DNA from: Levilactobacillus acidifarinae DSM 19394 = JCM 15949
Lineage (GTDB): Bacteria; Bacillota; Bacilli; Lactobacillales; Lactobacillaceae
Assembly (NCBI RefSeq): GCF_001434835.1
Contig: NZ_AZDV01000005.1
Span: 265,168 to 329,167, forward strand
DNA length: 64,000 nucleotides
Reading direction: 5' to 3'
In this document: piece after piece, positions 1 to 7,680 of the stretch
Position numbering within the stretch: the first letter of the stretch is position 1
Layout: each line of letters starts with the position of its first letter
Program-made: the position numbers and the translations under genes
Notes under the pieces: generated by a model
Databases searched by the model: none
The model's input: the letters and a program-made list of their open reading frames with translations, nothing else
What the model was told of the DNA's origin: nothing

Positions 1-1
1 A

Positions 2-2575
2 CAATTAACGGGTAACCGAATTAAAGATGTTACGCCGATTGCGGGGTTGAAGAACCTGAAGTCTTTGGGCCTAACGTTAAACGAAATTGCGGATTTCTCC
101 CCCCTGAAGGATAATCAGTACACCTCCTTTTACGGGGGGCAACAGGTTATCTATTTACCGTCAATTCTGGTGAACAGTGTGACCAGAACGGCTCATCTTG
201 ATGGGGGTTATAAGCTTCCAGACGGCACGACGGTAGCACTAACTGGTAGGTCAATTCTGGTGCCAGTTAAATTTGACAGCGACACAAATCAATTCACTTA
301 CAAAGTTTATTACATCGGGGGTAATGCCGCTCAGACCAGTGATGGGGGGTTAGACTATAGCTTTATTCAAGATCCGGATGCTTTCCCACCAGCCACGTCA
401 CTTCCGGGAGCGCCTAATGTGACGATAGATCCCGTTGACCATTACTATTACCTCACCGGGGCTTTCATCGAGGGCGGCAGTCCGTACTTCTACGTCATTC
501 AACCGTACGAATTGGCCGATCCGGCTGCGACCGTGACGGCGAAATACCAAGACGAACAGGGTAACGAGATTGCGCCGAGCGTCGTTTTGAACCAGGATAA
601 ACAACAACTCGTGGGGGCGACCTACACCACGACGCAAGCGGCTATTGACGGCTATACCTTTAAGGAAACGACGGGGGCCCCGGTCACCGGGACTTACGCG
701 GCAACCGCCCAAACGGTTATTTACGTTTACACGCGCGATCAAGGAACGGTAACGGTCCACTACGTTGATGATCAGGGCAACGCGCTAAAAGATCCCGAAA
801 CAGTGACGGGAAATCAGGGTGATCCGTACACGACGACCGCCGCTGAGATTCCGTACTACACGCTGACCACGACGCCGGCGAACGCAACGGGCGTTTATGG
901 CAAGGAAAACGTGAACGTGACCTACGTTTACACGCGGGACCAAGGAACTGTAACCACGCACTACGTCGATGACCAAGGCAACGTCTTACAAACGCCACTG
1001 ACGGTGACGGGGAACCAGGGTGATCCGTACACGACGACGGCCGCTGAAATTCCGTATTACACGTTAACCACGACGCCGGCGAACGCCACCGGGGTTTATG
1101 GTAAGGACGCTGTGAACGTGACCTACGTTTACACGCGGGATCAGGGAACTGTAACCACGCACTACGTCGACGATCAAGGGAACGTCTTACAAACGCCACT
1201 AACGGTGACGGGGAATCAGGGCGATCCGTACACGACGACGGCCATCGATATTCCGCACTACACGTTAACCACGACGCCAACGAACGCCACCGGGGTTTAC
1301 GGTAAGGACGCCGTGAACGTGACCTACGTTTACACGCGGGACCAGGGAACCGTTACGGTGCACTACGTTGATGCACAAGGGAACGCCTTAAAGACACCGG
1401 TAACTTTGACCGGTAATCAGGGTGACGCCTACACCACCGAAGCCGCTGAGATTCCGTACTATACGCTGACCACGACGCCGGCCAATGCCACGGGAACTTA
1501 CGGTTCGGCCGCGATTGATGTGACCTACGTTTACACGCAGGATCAAGGGACGGTCACCGTCCACTACGTCGATGACCAGGGCAACATCTTGAAGGACGCC
1601 GTCACGACGACGGGAAACCAGGGCGACACTTACACCACCGAAGCCGCTGAGATTCCGCACTACACGTTAACTACGACGCCAGCCAACGCGACCGGGGTTT
1701 ACGGTCAAGAGGCCGTGAACGTGACTTACGTTTACACCCGCGATCAAGGAACCGTGACCACGCACTACGTCGACGAGGACGGCAACGTCTTACAGGCCGC
1801 TACGACCATGACGGGGAATCAGGGTGACACGTACACCACGACCGCCGCTGAAATCTCCGGGTACACGTTGACCACGACGCCAGCGAATGCCACCGGGACG
1901 TACGGGGCCACCGCCATCGACGTCACCTACGTTTACCGTAAGGACGCCACCACGCCGGTGACGCCACCCGTGACGACCGGCACCGTGACGGTGCACTACG
2001 TTGATGCACAAGGGAACGTGCTGCAACCGGCCACCACGCAAACGGGGACCGTGGGCGATACCTACACCACCACGGCCGCCACGATTACCGGATACCGGCT
2101 GACCACGACGCCAGCGAACGCCAATGGGACCTATACGGCGGGCAACCAGGACGTGACCTACGTTTACACCAAGCTTGACGAAGAAGGGGGCGGCGGGGAT
2201 ACCGTTGATCCGGAACGGCCAACCCCACCAACTAACCCGACTGAACCAACGACGCCGACGAAACCCACCACACCAACCCCAACGCAACCGGATCAAGTAA
2301 CGAACGGAAGCGCTGCGGATGCAGCGGCGGGGAACCAACGACCGACTGCTGTGGCCACGCCAACCATGGCAACTGGCCATCAAGCCAACCAAGCGGCGCG
2401 GAACACTGGGACGGTCACCCCACAGACGCACGAGGCCACGGGTCAAACCCCAACGGCAACGACCAAGTTACCACAAACTAACGAGCAAACCGCACCGAAC
2501 GGTTGGTTAGCCGGAGCAGTAGGATTACTGCTCAGCTTGCTAGGCTTAGCCGGTTGGCGGAAAAAATCTGAATAA
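2..2575 (+). CDS. LRR and MucBP-repeat LPxTG surface adhesin (5' end outside the window)
   Basis: This is a cell-wall anchored surface protein, probably an adhesin to mucus or host/plant glycans. The frame is open to the left edge: before the first in-frame TTG (47) it already encodes an internalin-type leucine-rich repeat (LTGNRIKDVTPIAGLKNLKS), so the true start lies upstream. After an unassigned segment come eight MucBP-type repeats: a diverged one (about 527-742), then six of exactly 201 bp starting at 743, 944, 1145, 1346, 1547 and 1748, and a last one from 1979. Each has the GTVT-HYVD-GN and YTLTTTPANA signatures. A Pro/Thr-rich wall-spanning stretch follows, then the sortase motif LPQTN (2468-2482), a hydrophobic helix and a WRKKSE tail. 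Stop is TAA. Confidence 0.93.
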   Translation, partial: QLTGNRIKDVTPIAGLKNLKSLGLTLNEIADFSPLKDNQYTSFYGGQQVIYLPSILVNSVTRTAHLDGGYKLPDGTTVALTGRSILVPVKFDSDTNQFTYKVYYIGGNAAQTSDGGLDYSFIQDPDAFPPATSLPGAPNVTIDPVDHYYYLTGAFIEGGSPYFYVIQPYELADPAATVTAKYQDEQGNEIAPSVVLNQDKQQLVGATYTTTQAAIDGYTFKETTGAPVTGTYAATAQTVIYVYTRDQGTVTVHYVDDQGNALKDPETVTGNQGDPYTTTAAEIPYYTLTTTPANATGVYGKENVNVTYVYTRDQGTVTTHYVDDQGNVLQTPLTVTGNQGDPYTTTAAEIPYYTLTTTPANATGVYGKDAVNVTYVYTRDQGTVTTHYVDDQGNVLQTPLTVTGNQGDPYTTTAIDIPHYTLTTTPTNATGVYGKDAVNVTYVYTRDQGTVTVHYVDAQGNALKTPVTLTGNQGDAYTTEAAEIPYYTLTTTPANATGTYGSAAIDVTYVYTQDQGTVTVHYVDDQGNILKDAVTTTGNQGDTYTTEAAEIPHYTLTTTPANATGVYGQEAVNVTYVYTRDQGTVTTHYVDEDGNVLQAATTMTGNQGDTYTTTAAEISGYTLTTTPANATGTYGATAIDVTYVYRKDATTPVTPPVTTGTVTVHYVDAQGNVLQPATTQTGTVGDTYTTTAATITGYRLTTTPANANGTYTAGNQDVTYVYTKLDEEGGGGDTVDPERPTPPTNPTEPTTPTKPTTPTPTQPDQVTNGSAADAAAGNQRPTAVATPTMATGHQANQAARNTGTVTPQTHEATGQTPTATTKLPQTNEQTAPNGWLAGAVGLLLSLLGLAGWRKKSE
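743..1948 (+). repeat. Six tandem 201-bp MucBP coding repeats
   Basis: Six consecutive repeat units of 67 codons start at 743, 944, 1145, 1346, 1547 and 1748, inside the adhesin gene. Units two and three are nearly identical at the DNA level (CCACGCACTACGTCGA, CTTACAAACGCCACT and GTGACGGGGAA blocks are shared), so recent duplication or gene conversion is likely. Copy number may differ between strains. Confidence 0.88.
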
Positions 2576-2600
2576 CGGTTTTTAGACCGAAGACGACTTA

Positions 2601-2638
2601 AAAACGCGCCTCACGAAAAATATCGTGAGGCGCGTTTT
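2601..2638. terminator. Bidirectional terminator, adhesin / acylase-family hydrolase
   Basis: A 16-bp inverted repeat (AAAACGCGCCTCACGA and its complement) has a short A/T loop and T-runs on both strands. It lies between two convergent genes. Confidence 0.9.
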
Positions 2639-2652
2639 GGGTTGGCACAGAC

Positions 2653-3654
2653 TTAATCGGAAACGGTGTCTGGCGTTAAATCCTGAACGTAAACCTGATG
2701 GTGAATGGGATATTCCCGGGGTTCTGCTAAGTGGTCTAACAGATCGTCGGTCAGGGCCACGCGTTGGAGGACTTGGTTGTCGTAGGGTTCCATGTAGTAC
2801 GCCCGTTCGTCTAGACTCATGTACCCACGGTATTCGGTGTAGTCGCTTTGGCCGTTTGCCTTGAGCTTAACGCCCTTAGGAATCGTGACCGAGTTTAAAA
2901 TGTGTTGGATCATATTCAGCGCGTCCGGAATAGTCGTCGTTTCGGCGGCGTAATTCTTTAAAAAGGTCGTGCGGACAAAGCGCGACGGCGACGTGAAGTC
3001 ACCCGGTAAGCCTAGCGCACCAGTCCCGGGGCCTTGAGTGGCTAACGGTTGACCCATCAGCGGCGTTAACGGTCGTTCCTGGTTAGTTAAGGTACCATAG
3101 GTGCTGAGATTTTGCAGTTGCCAGGCCAAATCCGGTGAATTGGTCATCACGCCCACAGGATCGTCAATTAAGGCAAGTTCGCCGCCCTGCGGTTCCAGTA
3201 ACATAGTTTTGCCGGTGGTATCGCTAATGATGAAGTGGAGTGGTGGGACCGCCCCAATGAAGTTGGCCGCTTTGTTGATCAGGGCGATCTGTTCGACCTT
3301 GTTGGCCAGATCGTCGACACTAGCGGCGTTACCTAACGCCCAGGCCACGAAGTCTTGGGGGGCGATGCCGAGTTTATCGGCGGGCGTGTCATCGTAATAA
3401 TAAACATTTCCTGGGAAATACAGGGTGGCGATCCCAACGCCGCATTCGTTGACCCCGTCGGTGTACATCTCATGGTCGAGCAAACGCCCGGCGCCCACGA
3501 AACCGTACTGAGTGGTGTAATCGCCGGCATCACCGGCCACGACGCGGTTGCGGGGCATGACCATGATGCGAGCGCCAAAGTCGATGTCGAAGTCCATGGT
3601 CCGAGCCAAGAAATGATCCCCACGACTGTTTTCATAAGTTAAACTGGTACACAT
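2653..3654 (-). CDS. Choloylglycine hydrolase family protein (bile salt hydrolase / penicillin V acylase-like)
   Basis: This is an Ntn-hydrolase of the linear amide C-N hydrolase family (333 aa), cytoplasmic with no signal peptide. The start is placed at the ATG giving MCTSLTYENS, because the family uses the Cys right after the initiator Met as its N-terminal nucleophile; a start 12 codons upstream would bury it. Also visible are the RTMDFD segment (Arg/Asp near residues 18-21) and the DGVNECG loop with the conserved Asn. The family cleaves conjugated bile salts, penicillin V or acyl-homoserine-lactone-like amides. The MCTSLT/RTMDF type resembles the Lactobacillus members usually regarded as acylases rather than true bile salt hydrolases, so substrate is not assigned. 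Monocistronic. Confidence 0.85.
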   Translation of the reverse strand: MCTSLTYENSRGDHFLARTMDFDIDFGARIMVMPRNRVVAGDAGDYTTQYGFVGAGRLLDHEMYTDGVNECGVGIATLYFPGNVYYYDDTPADKLGIAPQDFVAWALGNAASVDDLANKVEQIALINKAANFIGAVPPLHFIISDTTGKTMLLEPQGGELALIDDPVGVMTNSPDLAWQLQNLSTYGTLTNQERPLTPLMGQPLATQGPGTGALGLPGDFTSPSRFVRTTFLKNYAAETTTIPDALNMIQHILNSVTIPKGVKLKANGQSDYTEYRGYMSLDERAYYMEPYDNQVLQRVALTDDLLDHLAEPREYPIHHQVYVQDLTPDTVSD

Positions 3655-3849
3655 CAAAACCATCTCATTTCTTTTAGTAGTTGCCCCCATTCTAAGGCCA
3701 GCGGGGAAAAATGATGGTTGATTGGCTAATTAATTGTGGTAATAGTAAGTCGATTATTTGAACTGGTGTGCCAAGCAGTGGTTGTGGGGACTAAAGAGCG
3801 TTAATGCCGGTAAATTCAAGATTAAGTGAGGACCTAGGTTTCTGGCATA

Positions 3850-3879
3850 ACGCAAACAGGCAGCCGAATGGGCTGCCTG
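3850..3879 (-). terminator. Terminator of the GH20 gene
   Basis: A 9-bp stem (CAGGCAGCC / GGCTGCCTG) with a short loop is followed on the minus strand by TTTGCG. It lies just past the GH20 stop codon. Confidence 0.7.
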
Positions 3880-3884
3880 CAAGG

Positions 3885-4985
3885 TCATTTTAATTGAAAA
3901 TAGGTGGTTAAAAAGGGCCGGGTCTTTTGATAAACCTGGGCTTGTGAGTAGGTCTTCTTGCCGTCACCCCAGATGGAGATGGCTGAGCCGACGTTCTTGG
4001 GACTAGTGGCCAGGTCTTGGCGACTGGTCTTATCCCAAACTTGTACGGTCCAGTTACGCCGTAAGTCTTGTTGCCAGTAGGCCACATTGGCCTTGGTGAA
4101 GGTCTTAGGTCGGGTGATCACGTAGAGGTACCAGAGGTTAGCGTTGATGGTTTGAAAACCAGCGGCGTTGAGTTGCGGGAGCGTGGCGCGAACCTGGCGG
4201 TGTTCCTGAATCAAGTTGGCGTTGTTGGTTTCGCCATCGTAACTCCAGTAGGTGACCAGGATGTTGTGGTCGATTTTGGGCAGGTCGGCGCGCATCAGTC
4301 CGTCGTTCCACATGCTGGTTTTCAGTCCCTTGCCGTTCAGGTAGCGGTTCAGGTAGTTGGTGTAGCTGACCGCCGTGGGCTGGGTCGCCTTGGTGGTGCC
4401 ACTGTACTCGTCACCCCCGATGGCTAAATGTTGGCCCCGGTAGAGGAGACCAACGTATTCGCTGAGTAGGGACTTGACGAAGCCCCTGGTCTGGCTGGCA
4501 TGCAAGTTGAGTTCGTTACCGTGGGCAATTTGCTGCGCCAGTTTACGGTTAGCCGAACTAGACGTTTTGAGTAGTTTGATCAGGGCGGTGGTGTGCCCCG
4601 GGGTGTCAATCTCCGGAATCACCTCGACCTGGCGTTGGTGCCCGTAGACCACTAAGGCCCGCAACTGCTTCTTACTCAGGAAGGCCAGCTTGGTCTTGCG
4701 GTTGTAGTACACGTCGCCCTTCTTTTGAGCGGCCTTAACGGTCTGGCCGAGCTTGGCGCTTTCCACGCCGTAGCGACTGTCATCGGTTAAGTGCAGTTGT
4801 AAAAAGGTGCCCCCGCCCGCGTGAACTTCCCGAATGAACTTTTTAATGGTGGTCACGGAATAGTACTGTCGTGCGTTGTCCAGGATCAGTCCCTTGGACT
4901 TGGTGGCGGCCTGAGCGGTCGAAGCGCCCAAGCTAAGCGTGAGTGCTAGTGTGATGATGCCGAGCCAAATGTGCCAATGGCGCAT
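3885..4985 (-). CDS. Secreted glycoside hydrolase family 20 (beta-N-acetylhexosaminidase-like) protein
   Basis: This 366-aa protein has a clear signal peptide: positively charged start, hydrophobic core of about 15 residues, and an AQAA cleavage region near residue 27. The mature part looks like a bare GH20 TIM barrel: LDNARQYYS followed by TIKKFI near the start, the strand LQLHLTDDSRYG, then EVIPEIDTPGH, the catalytic Asp-Glu pair in GGDEYSG, and a Trp-rich C-terminal half. Family members release terminal GlcNAc/GalNAc by substrate-assisted catalysis, so peptidoglycan fragments or host glycans are possible substrates. The barrel appears to lack accessory domains. The ribosome binding site GAGGGG is 6 nt before the ATG. 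No linked transporter is visible. Confidence 0.82.
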   Translation of the reverse strand: MRHWHIWLGIITLALTLSLGASTAQAATKSKGLILDNARQYYSVTTIKKFIREVHAGGGTFLQLHLTDDSRYGVESAKLGQTVKAAQKKGDVYYNRKTKLAFLSKKQLRALVVYGHQRQVEVIPEIDTPGHTTALIKLLKTSSSANRKLAQQIAHGNELNLHASQTRGFVKSLLSEYVGLLYRGQHLAIGGDEYSGTTKATQPTAVSYTNYLNRYLNGKGLKTSMWNDGLMRADLPKIDHNILVTYWSYDGETNNANLIQEHRQVRATLPQLNAAGFQTINANLWYLYVITRPKTFTKANVAYWQQDLRRNWTVQVWDKTSRQDLATSPKNVGSAISIWGDGKKTYSQAQVYQKTRPFLTTYFQLK

Positions 4986-5144
4986 GTCAATCCCCTCATT
5001 TCATAGTGTTTACTGTTCAATATACGAGTTTCGGGGCGGTTTGAACATGAATTAGCTCACAAGGACGCAAAAGTAACGGGGAATGGGACCGGAAACGGCA
5101 ACGCCCCAATCGTCAGGGACGGCTGACGGGTGGGGTGTGCCGGA

Positions 5145-6176
5145 TTATTTGACGATACCCAGATCAATCATGGATTGGGCCGTGGCTAAGATGGCGGTCT
5201 TAGCGGAACGGGGCTGCCAGTTGAGGAGCGTTTGGGCCTTGTGGTTGCTGGTCCCGGCGTATTGGCCGACGATGGACGCAATCATTCGGAGTTGTGGGTT
5301 GGTGACGGCCGCGGCCTTGACCGCTAAGTTGGGGATGGTCTTGGTCGGTAGGTTCGCCGCGTATTGGGGAAGGGCGGCGCGTAAAAGGTTGGCAACGTCG
5401 AGCATCGACAGCGTTTCACCGGTCGTGGCCAGAAAACGTTGACCGTTGGCTTGCGGGCTGGTCATGGCCAAGAGATGTAGGCGGGCAACGTCGCGCACGT
5501 CGACGTAACCGGAGTCCACGTGTGGCACGGCCTTGACCTGACCTTCCAAGAGTTGTTGAATCTGGACGTTGGAGTGCGAGTACTTCGCCGATAAAACGGG
5601 CCCCATCACGCCGACCGGGTTCACGGCGGCTAATTCGAGGCCTTGGCCTTCTTCTTTAATAAATTGCCAGGCGGCTTGTTCGGCTAACGTTTTGGACTTT
5701 TGGTAGGGGTGGATATTTTTGGCGGATAGGTCGGACCAGTCCTCCTCGGTGTAGGGGGTGGTTCGGTGCGGATGACCGGCGAAGATGGCGCCGTAAGCCG
5801 AGGTTAAGACCACGCGCTTAACGTCGGCATCACGGGCGGCCCGGAGGACGCGGCGCACGCCGTCGACGGCCGGCCGAATCATCTCGGCTTCGTTTTTGAA
5901 GTTGAGTTTGGGTGTGGGCGAGGCCACGTGGATTGCGTAGGTGGCGCCGGCCATGACCTGGTCCCAGTGGGCGTCACTACCCAGGTCGGCTTCAATCACG
6001 TCGAGGTCGCTAAAGTCGGTGAGGCCCCCGTTGGTTAACATGTCTTCGATCACGGCGCGTTTGGCCAAGTTACGGACCGTGGCCCGGACCGCGTAGCCCT
6101 GCTGTAGAAGTTGTAAGATGATGTGGATGGCGATGAAGCCGCTGCCGCCGGTAACGCTCACGAGTTGTTTTTGCAT
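5145..6176 (-). CDS. Extended SDR: NAD(P)-dependent aldehyde / dihydroflavonol-4-reductase-like reductase
   Basis: This is a 343-aa oxidoreductase of the extended short-chain dehydrogenase (epimerase-like) family. The N-terminal nucleotide-binding motif is TGGSGFIA. The cofactor-side segment VRATVRN, the strand VIEADLG and the HVASPTP segment follow. The catalytic Tyr-Lys pair is in YQKSK, preceded by SAYGAIF carrying the Ser. This subgroup reduces aldehydes and ketones, often secondary carbonyls, with NADPH. GGAGG lies 8 nt from the ATG. It is divergent from a TetR gene, with 138 bp between them, so the TetR protein may control it as well as the ABC exporter. Physiological substrate unknown. 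Confidence 0.85.
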   Translation of the reverse strand: MQKQLVSVTGGSGFIAIHIILQLLQQGYAVRATVRNLAKRAVIEDMLTNGGLTDFSDLDVIEADLGSDAHWDQVMAGATYAIHVASPTPKLNFKNEAEMIRPAVDGVRRVLRAARDADVKRVVLTSAYGAIFAGHPHRTTPYTEEDWSDLSAKNIHPYQKSKTLAEQAAWQFIKEEGQGLELAAVNPVGVMGPVLSAKYSHSNVQIQQLLEGQVKAVPHVDSGYVDVRDVARLHLLAMTSPQANGQRFLATTGETLSMLDVANLLRAALPQYAANLPTKTIPNLAVKAAAVTNPQLRMIASIVGQYAGTSNHKAQTLLNWQPRSAKTAILATAQSMIDLGIVK

Positions 6177-6234
6177 GATAAATGCCTCCAGTTTGAAATT
6201 TAATCAGAATTAGGTTTTACGTGACACTTGTAAC

Positions 6235-6248
6235 GTCTGTGACCAGAC
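6235..6248. promoter_or_regulatory. Short inverted repeat in the SDR/tetR divergent promoter region
   Basis: GTCTG-N4-CAGAC sits between TTGTAA and TATACA, a plausible -35/-10 pair for tetR with a short spacer. It could be an autoregulatory operator, but the arms are only 5 bp and it does not match the palindrome before the ABC exporter. Confidence 0.35.
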
Positions 6249-6314
6249 TATACAATGGACTTAGACGCAACACAAGCCCTTAACCGGCATCTGTGACAGA
6301 ACGGAGGAATTGTT

Positions 6315-6872
6315 ATGGCAGCGACCCAACACGCCCAACAGATTAAACAAGATTCGCAAACGTATCTGACTACGGCGCTCTTACAATTATTGGAAACCCA
6401 CGATCTAAACACTCTCAGCGTTACCCAGGTGGTCAAACGCGCGGGGGTTAGTCGGATGGCCTTCTACCGGAACTTCGACACGCTCGCCGATTTATTGACG
6501 GCGTATTTTCAACCCAAATTGACGGCTCGATTCAACGACATCGTGACCGGCGTACCCCAGGCCGAAAAATTGACGGCGATCGGGCAGTTTTTTCAGGAGC
6601 TGGCGCCGACCTTAAAACTCGCCGAACGGCGTGGGTTTGAGGGGATTATTCAACAAATTTTTAACCAGAATATGGAAGATTTTTACCAGACGATTTTGGC
6701 GGAAACGCCACTCACCTCGGTTCAGCAACGCTACTGGACCAAGTTCATGAGCGCCGGAGTGTACGCCATCTGGCGCGAGTGGCTATTGACCGGACAACGC
6801 GAGTCGTTGTCCACGATCCACGACTTGATTGCGGGCTTTCAGAGGCAGACCATGGCGAGTTTGCAGGGCTGA
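6315..6872 (+). CDS. TetR/AcrR family transcriptional regulator
   Basis: This 185-aa regulator has an N-terminal TetR helix-turn-helix (LSVTQVVKRAGVSRMAFYRNF, about residues 37-57) and a helical C-terminal ligand domain with no recognised subfamily. GGAGG lies 8 nt before the ATG. It is immediately upstream of an ABC ATPase/permease pair on the same strand and divergent from an SDR gene. A palindrome at 6945-6962 just downstream of the exporter's -10 makes it likely that it represses the exporter. The inducer is unknown. Confidence 0.88.
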   Translation: MAATQHAQQIKQDSQTYLTTALLQLLETHDLNTLSVTQVVKRAGVSRMAFYRNFDTLADLLTAYFQPKLTARFNDIVTGVPQAEKLTAIGQFFQELAPTLKLAERRGFEGIIQQIFNQNMEDFYQTILAETPLTSVQQRYWTKFMSAGVYAIWREWLLTGQRESLSTIHDLIAGFQRQTMASLQG

Positions 6873-6885
6873 AAAGTTTAAAAAA

Positions 6886-6918
6886 CGGTGACCGGGATCG
6901 ATAGCCAGTCACCGGGTT
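6886..6918 (+). terminator. Probable terminator of the tetR gene
   Basis: CGGTGAC and GTCACCG form a stem with a 15-nt loop, followed by GGTTTT. Moderate strength. Confidence 0.55.
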
Positions 6919-6933
6919 TTAACGGGAACGTGC

Positions 6934-6962
6934 TAAAATGAATTTATGTAACCGGATACATA
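6934..6962 (+). promoter_or_regulatory. Extended -10 promoter and palindromic operator of the ABC exporter
   Basis: TGCTAAAAT forms an extended -10 (TAAAAT at 6934-6939). Just downstream, at the expected transcription start, is an 18-bp palindrome TATGTAACCGGATACATA (6945-6962), symmetric except at one pair of positions. The AAAGGAGG of the exporter follows immediately. This layout is typical of a repressor operator, most simply for the adjacent TetR protein. Confidence 0.65.
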
Positions 6963-6975
6963 AAGGAGGTAAAAC

Positions 6976-7677
6976 ATGGCCTATATCGAAGTGCAACACG
7001 CGACCCGCGAGTTTCGTAACGGGGAGCAGACCACGGTGGCCAACCGCGACATCTCGTTTACCGTGGCTCAGGGCGCCGTGGTGACCATCCTGGGGCCCAG
7101 TGGTGCCGGGAAATCCACGTTACTGAACATTTTAGGCGGGATGGATTCGCCCACCAGTGGTCGCGTTCTGATCGACGGGGTGGATATTGCCCAATTCTCC
7201 GCTAAACAACTCACGACCTATCGACGTCAGGCCGTCGGGTTCGTTTTTCAGTTTTATAACCTGATTCCTAACCTGACCGCCCGCGAAAACGTCGAACTGG
7301 CCTCGCAAATCACCCAGGATGCCCGCAATGTGGACGAAACGTTGGCGTTAGTGGGCCTTCAGGACCGGGCGCAAAACTTCCCCGCCCAATTGTCCGGTGG
7401 GGAGCAACAGCGCGTGGCGATTGCCCGGGCCGTCGCCAAAAATCCGAAGTTATTGTTGTGCGACGAACCCACGGGGGCGTTGGATTACCAGACCGGTAAG
7501 CAGGTCTTACAGGTGATTCAAGACGCCGCTAAGCAGACTGCGACCACGGTGATCATCGTGACCCACAACAGTGCCATCGCGCAGATGGGCGACTTGGTGA
7601 TTCGGATCAACGATGCGCAGATTCAGTCGGTCACGCCCAACGCCCACCCGACGCCGCTGGCCGACATTGAATGGTAG
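6976..7677 (+). CDS. ABC transporter ATP-binding protein (MacB/LolD-type exporter)
   Basis: This 233-aa ATPase carries Walker [10 protein letters not shown] (residues 40-48), a Q-loop, the signature LSGGEQQR, Walker [13 protein letters not shown] and the switch His in VTHN. The class pairs with FtsX-type permeases and drives mechanotransmission or export of lipids, peptides or drugs. The next gene is such a permease, starting 3 nt downstream, so the two form a two-gene operon. AAAGGAGG is 8 nt from the ATG. The operator-like palindrome lies directly before the ribosome binding site. Confidence 0.93.
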   Translation: MAYIEVQHATREFRNGEQTTVANRDISFTVAQGAVVTILGPSGAGKSTLLNILGGMDSPTSGRVLIDGVDIAQFSAKQLTTYRRQAVGFVFQFYNLIPNLTARENVELASQITQDARNVDETLALVGLQDRAQNFPAQLSGGEQQRVAIARAVAKNPKLLLCDEPTGALDYQTGKQVLQVIQDAAKQTATTVIIVTHNSAIAQMGDLVIRINDAQIQSVTPNAHPTPLADIEW

Positions 7678-7680
7678 GTG

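Noticed and set aside
717..1280. Long minus-strand open frames opposite the MucBP repeats
   Set aside because: They arise from the repeated, GC-rich codon pattern of the adhesin and have no ribosome binding site or recognisable protein.
5083..5442. 119-codon plus-strand frame beginning before the SDR gene
   Set aside because: It overlaps the 3' part of the SDR reductase antisense, has no convincing start signal and encodes a low-complexity Trp/Arg-rich sequence.
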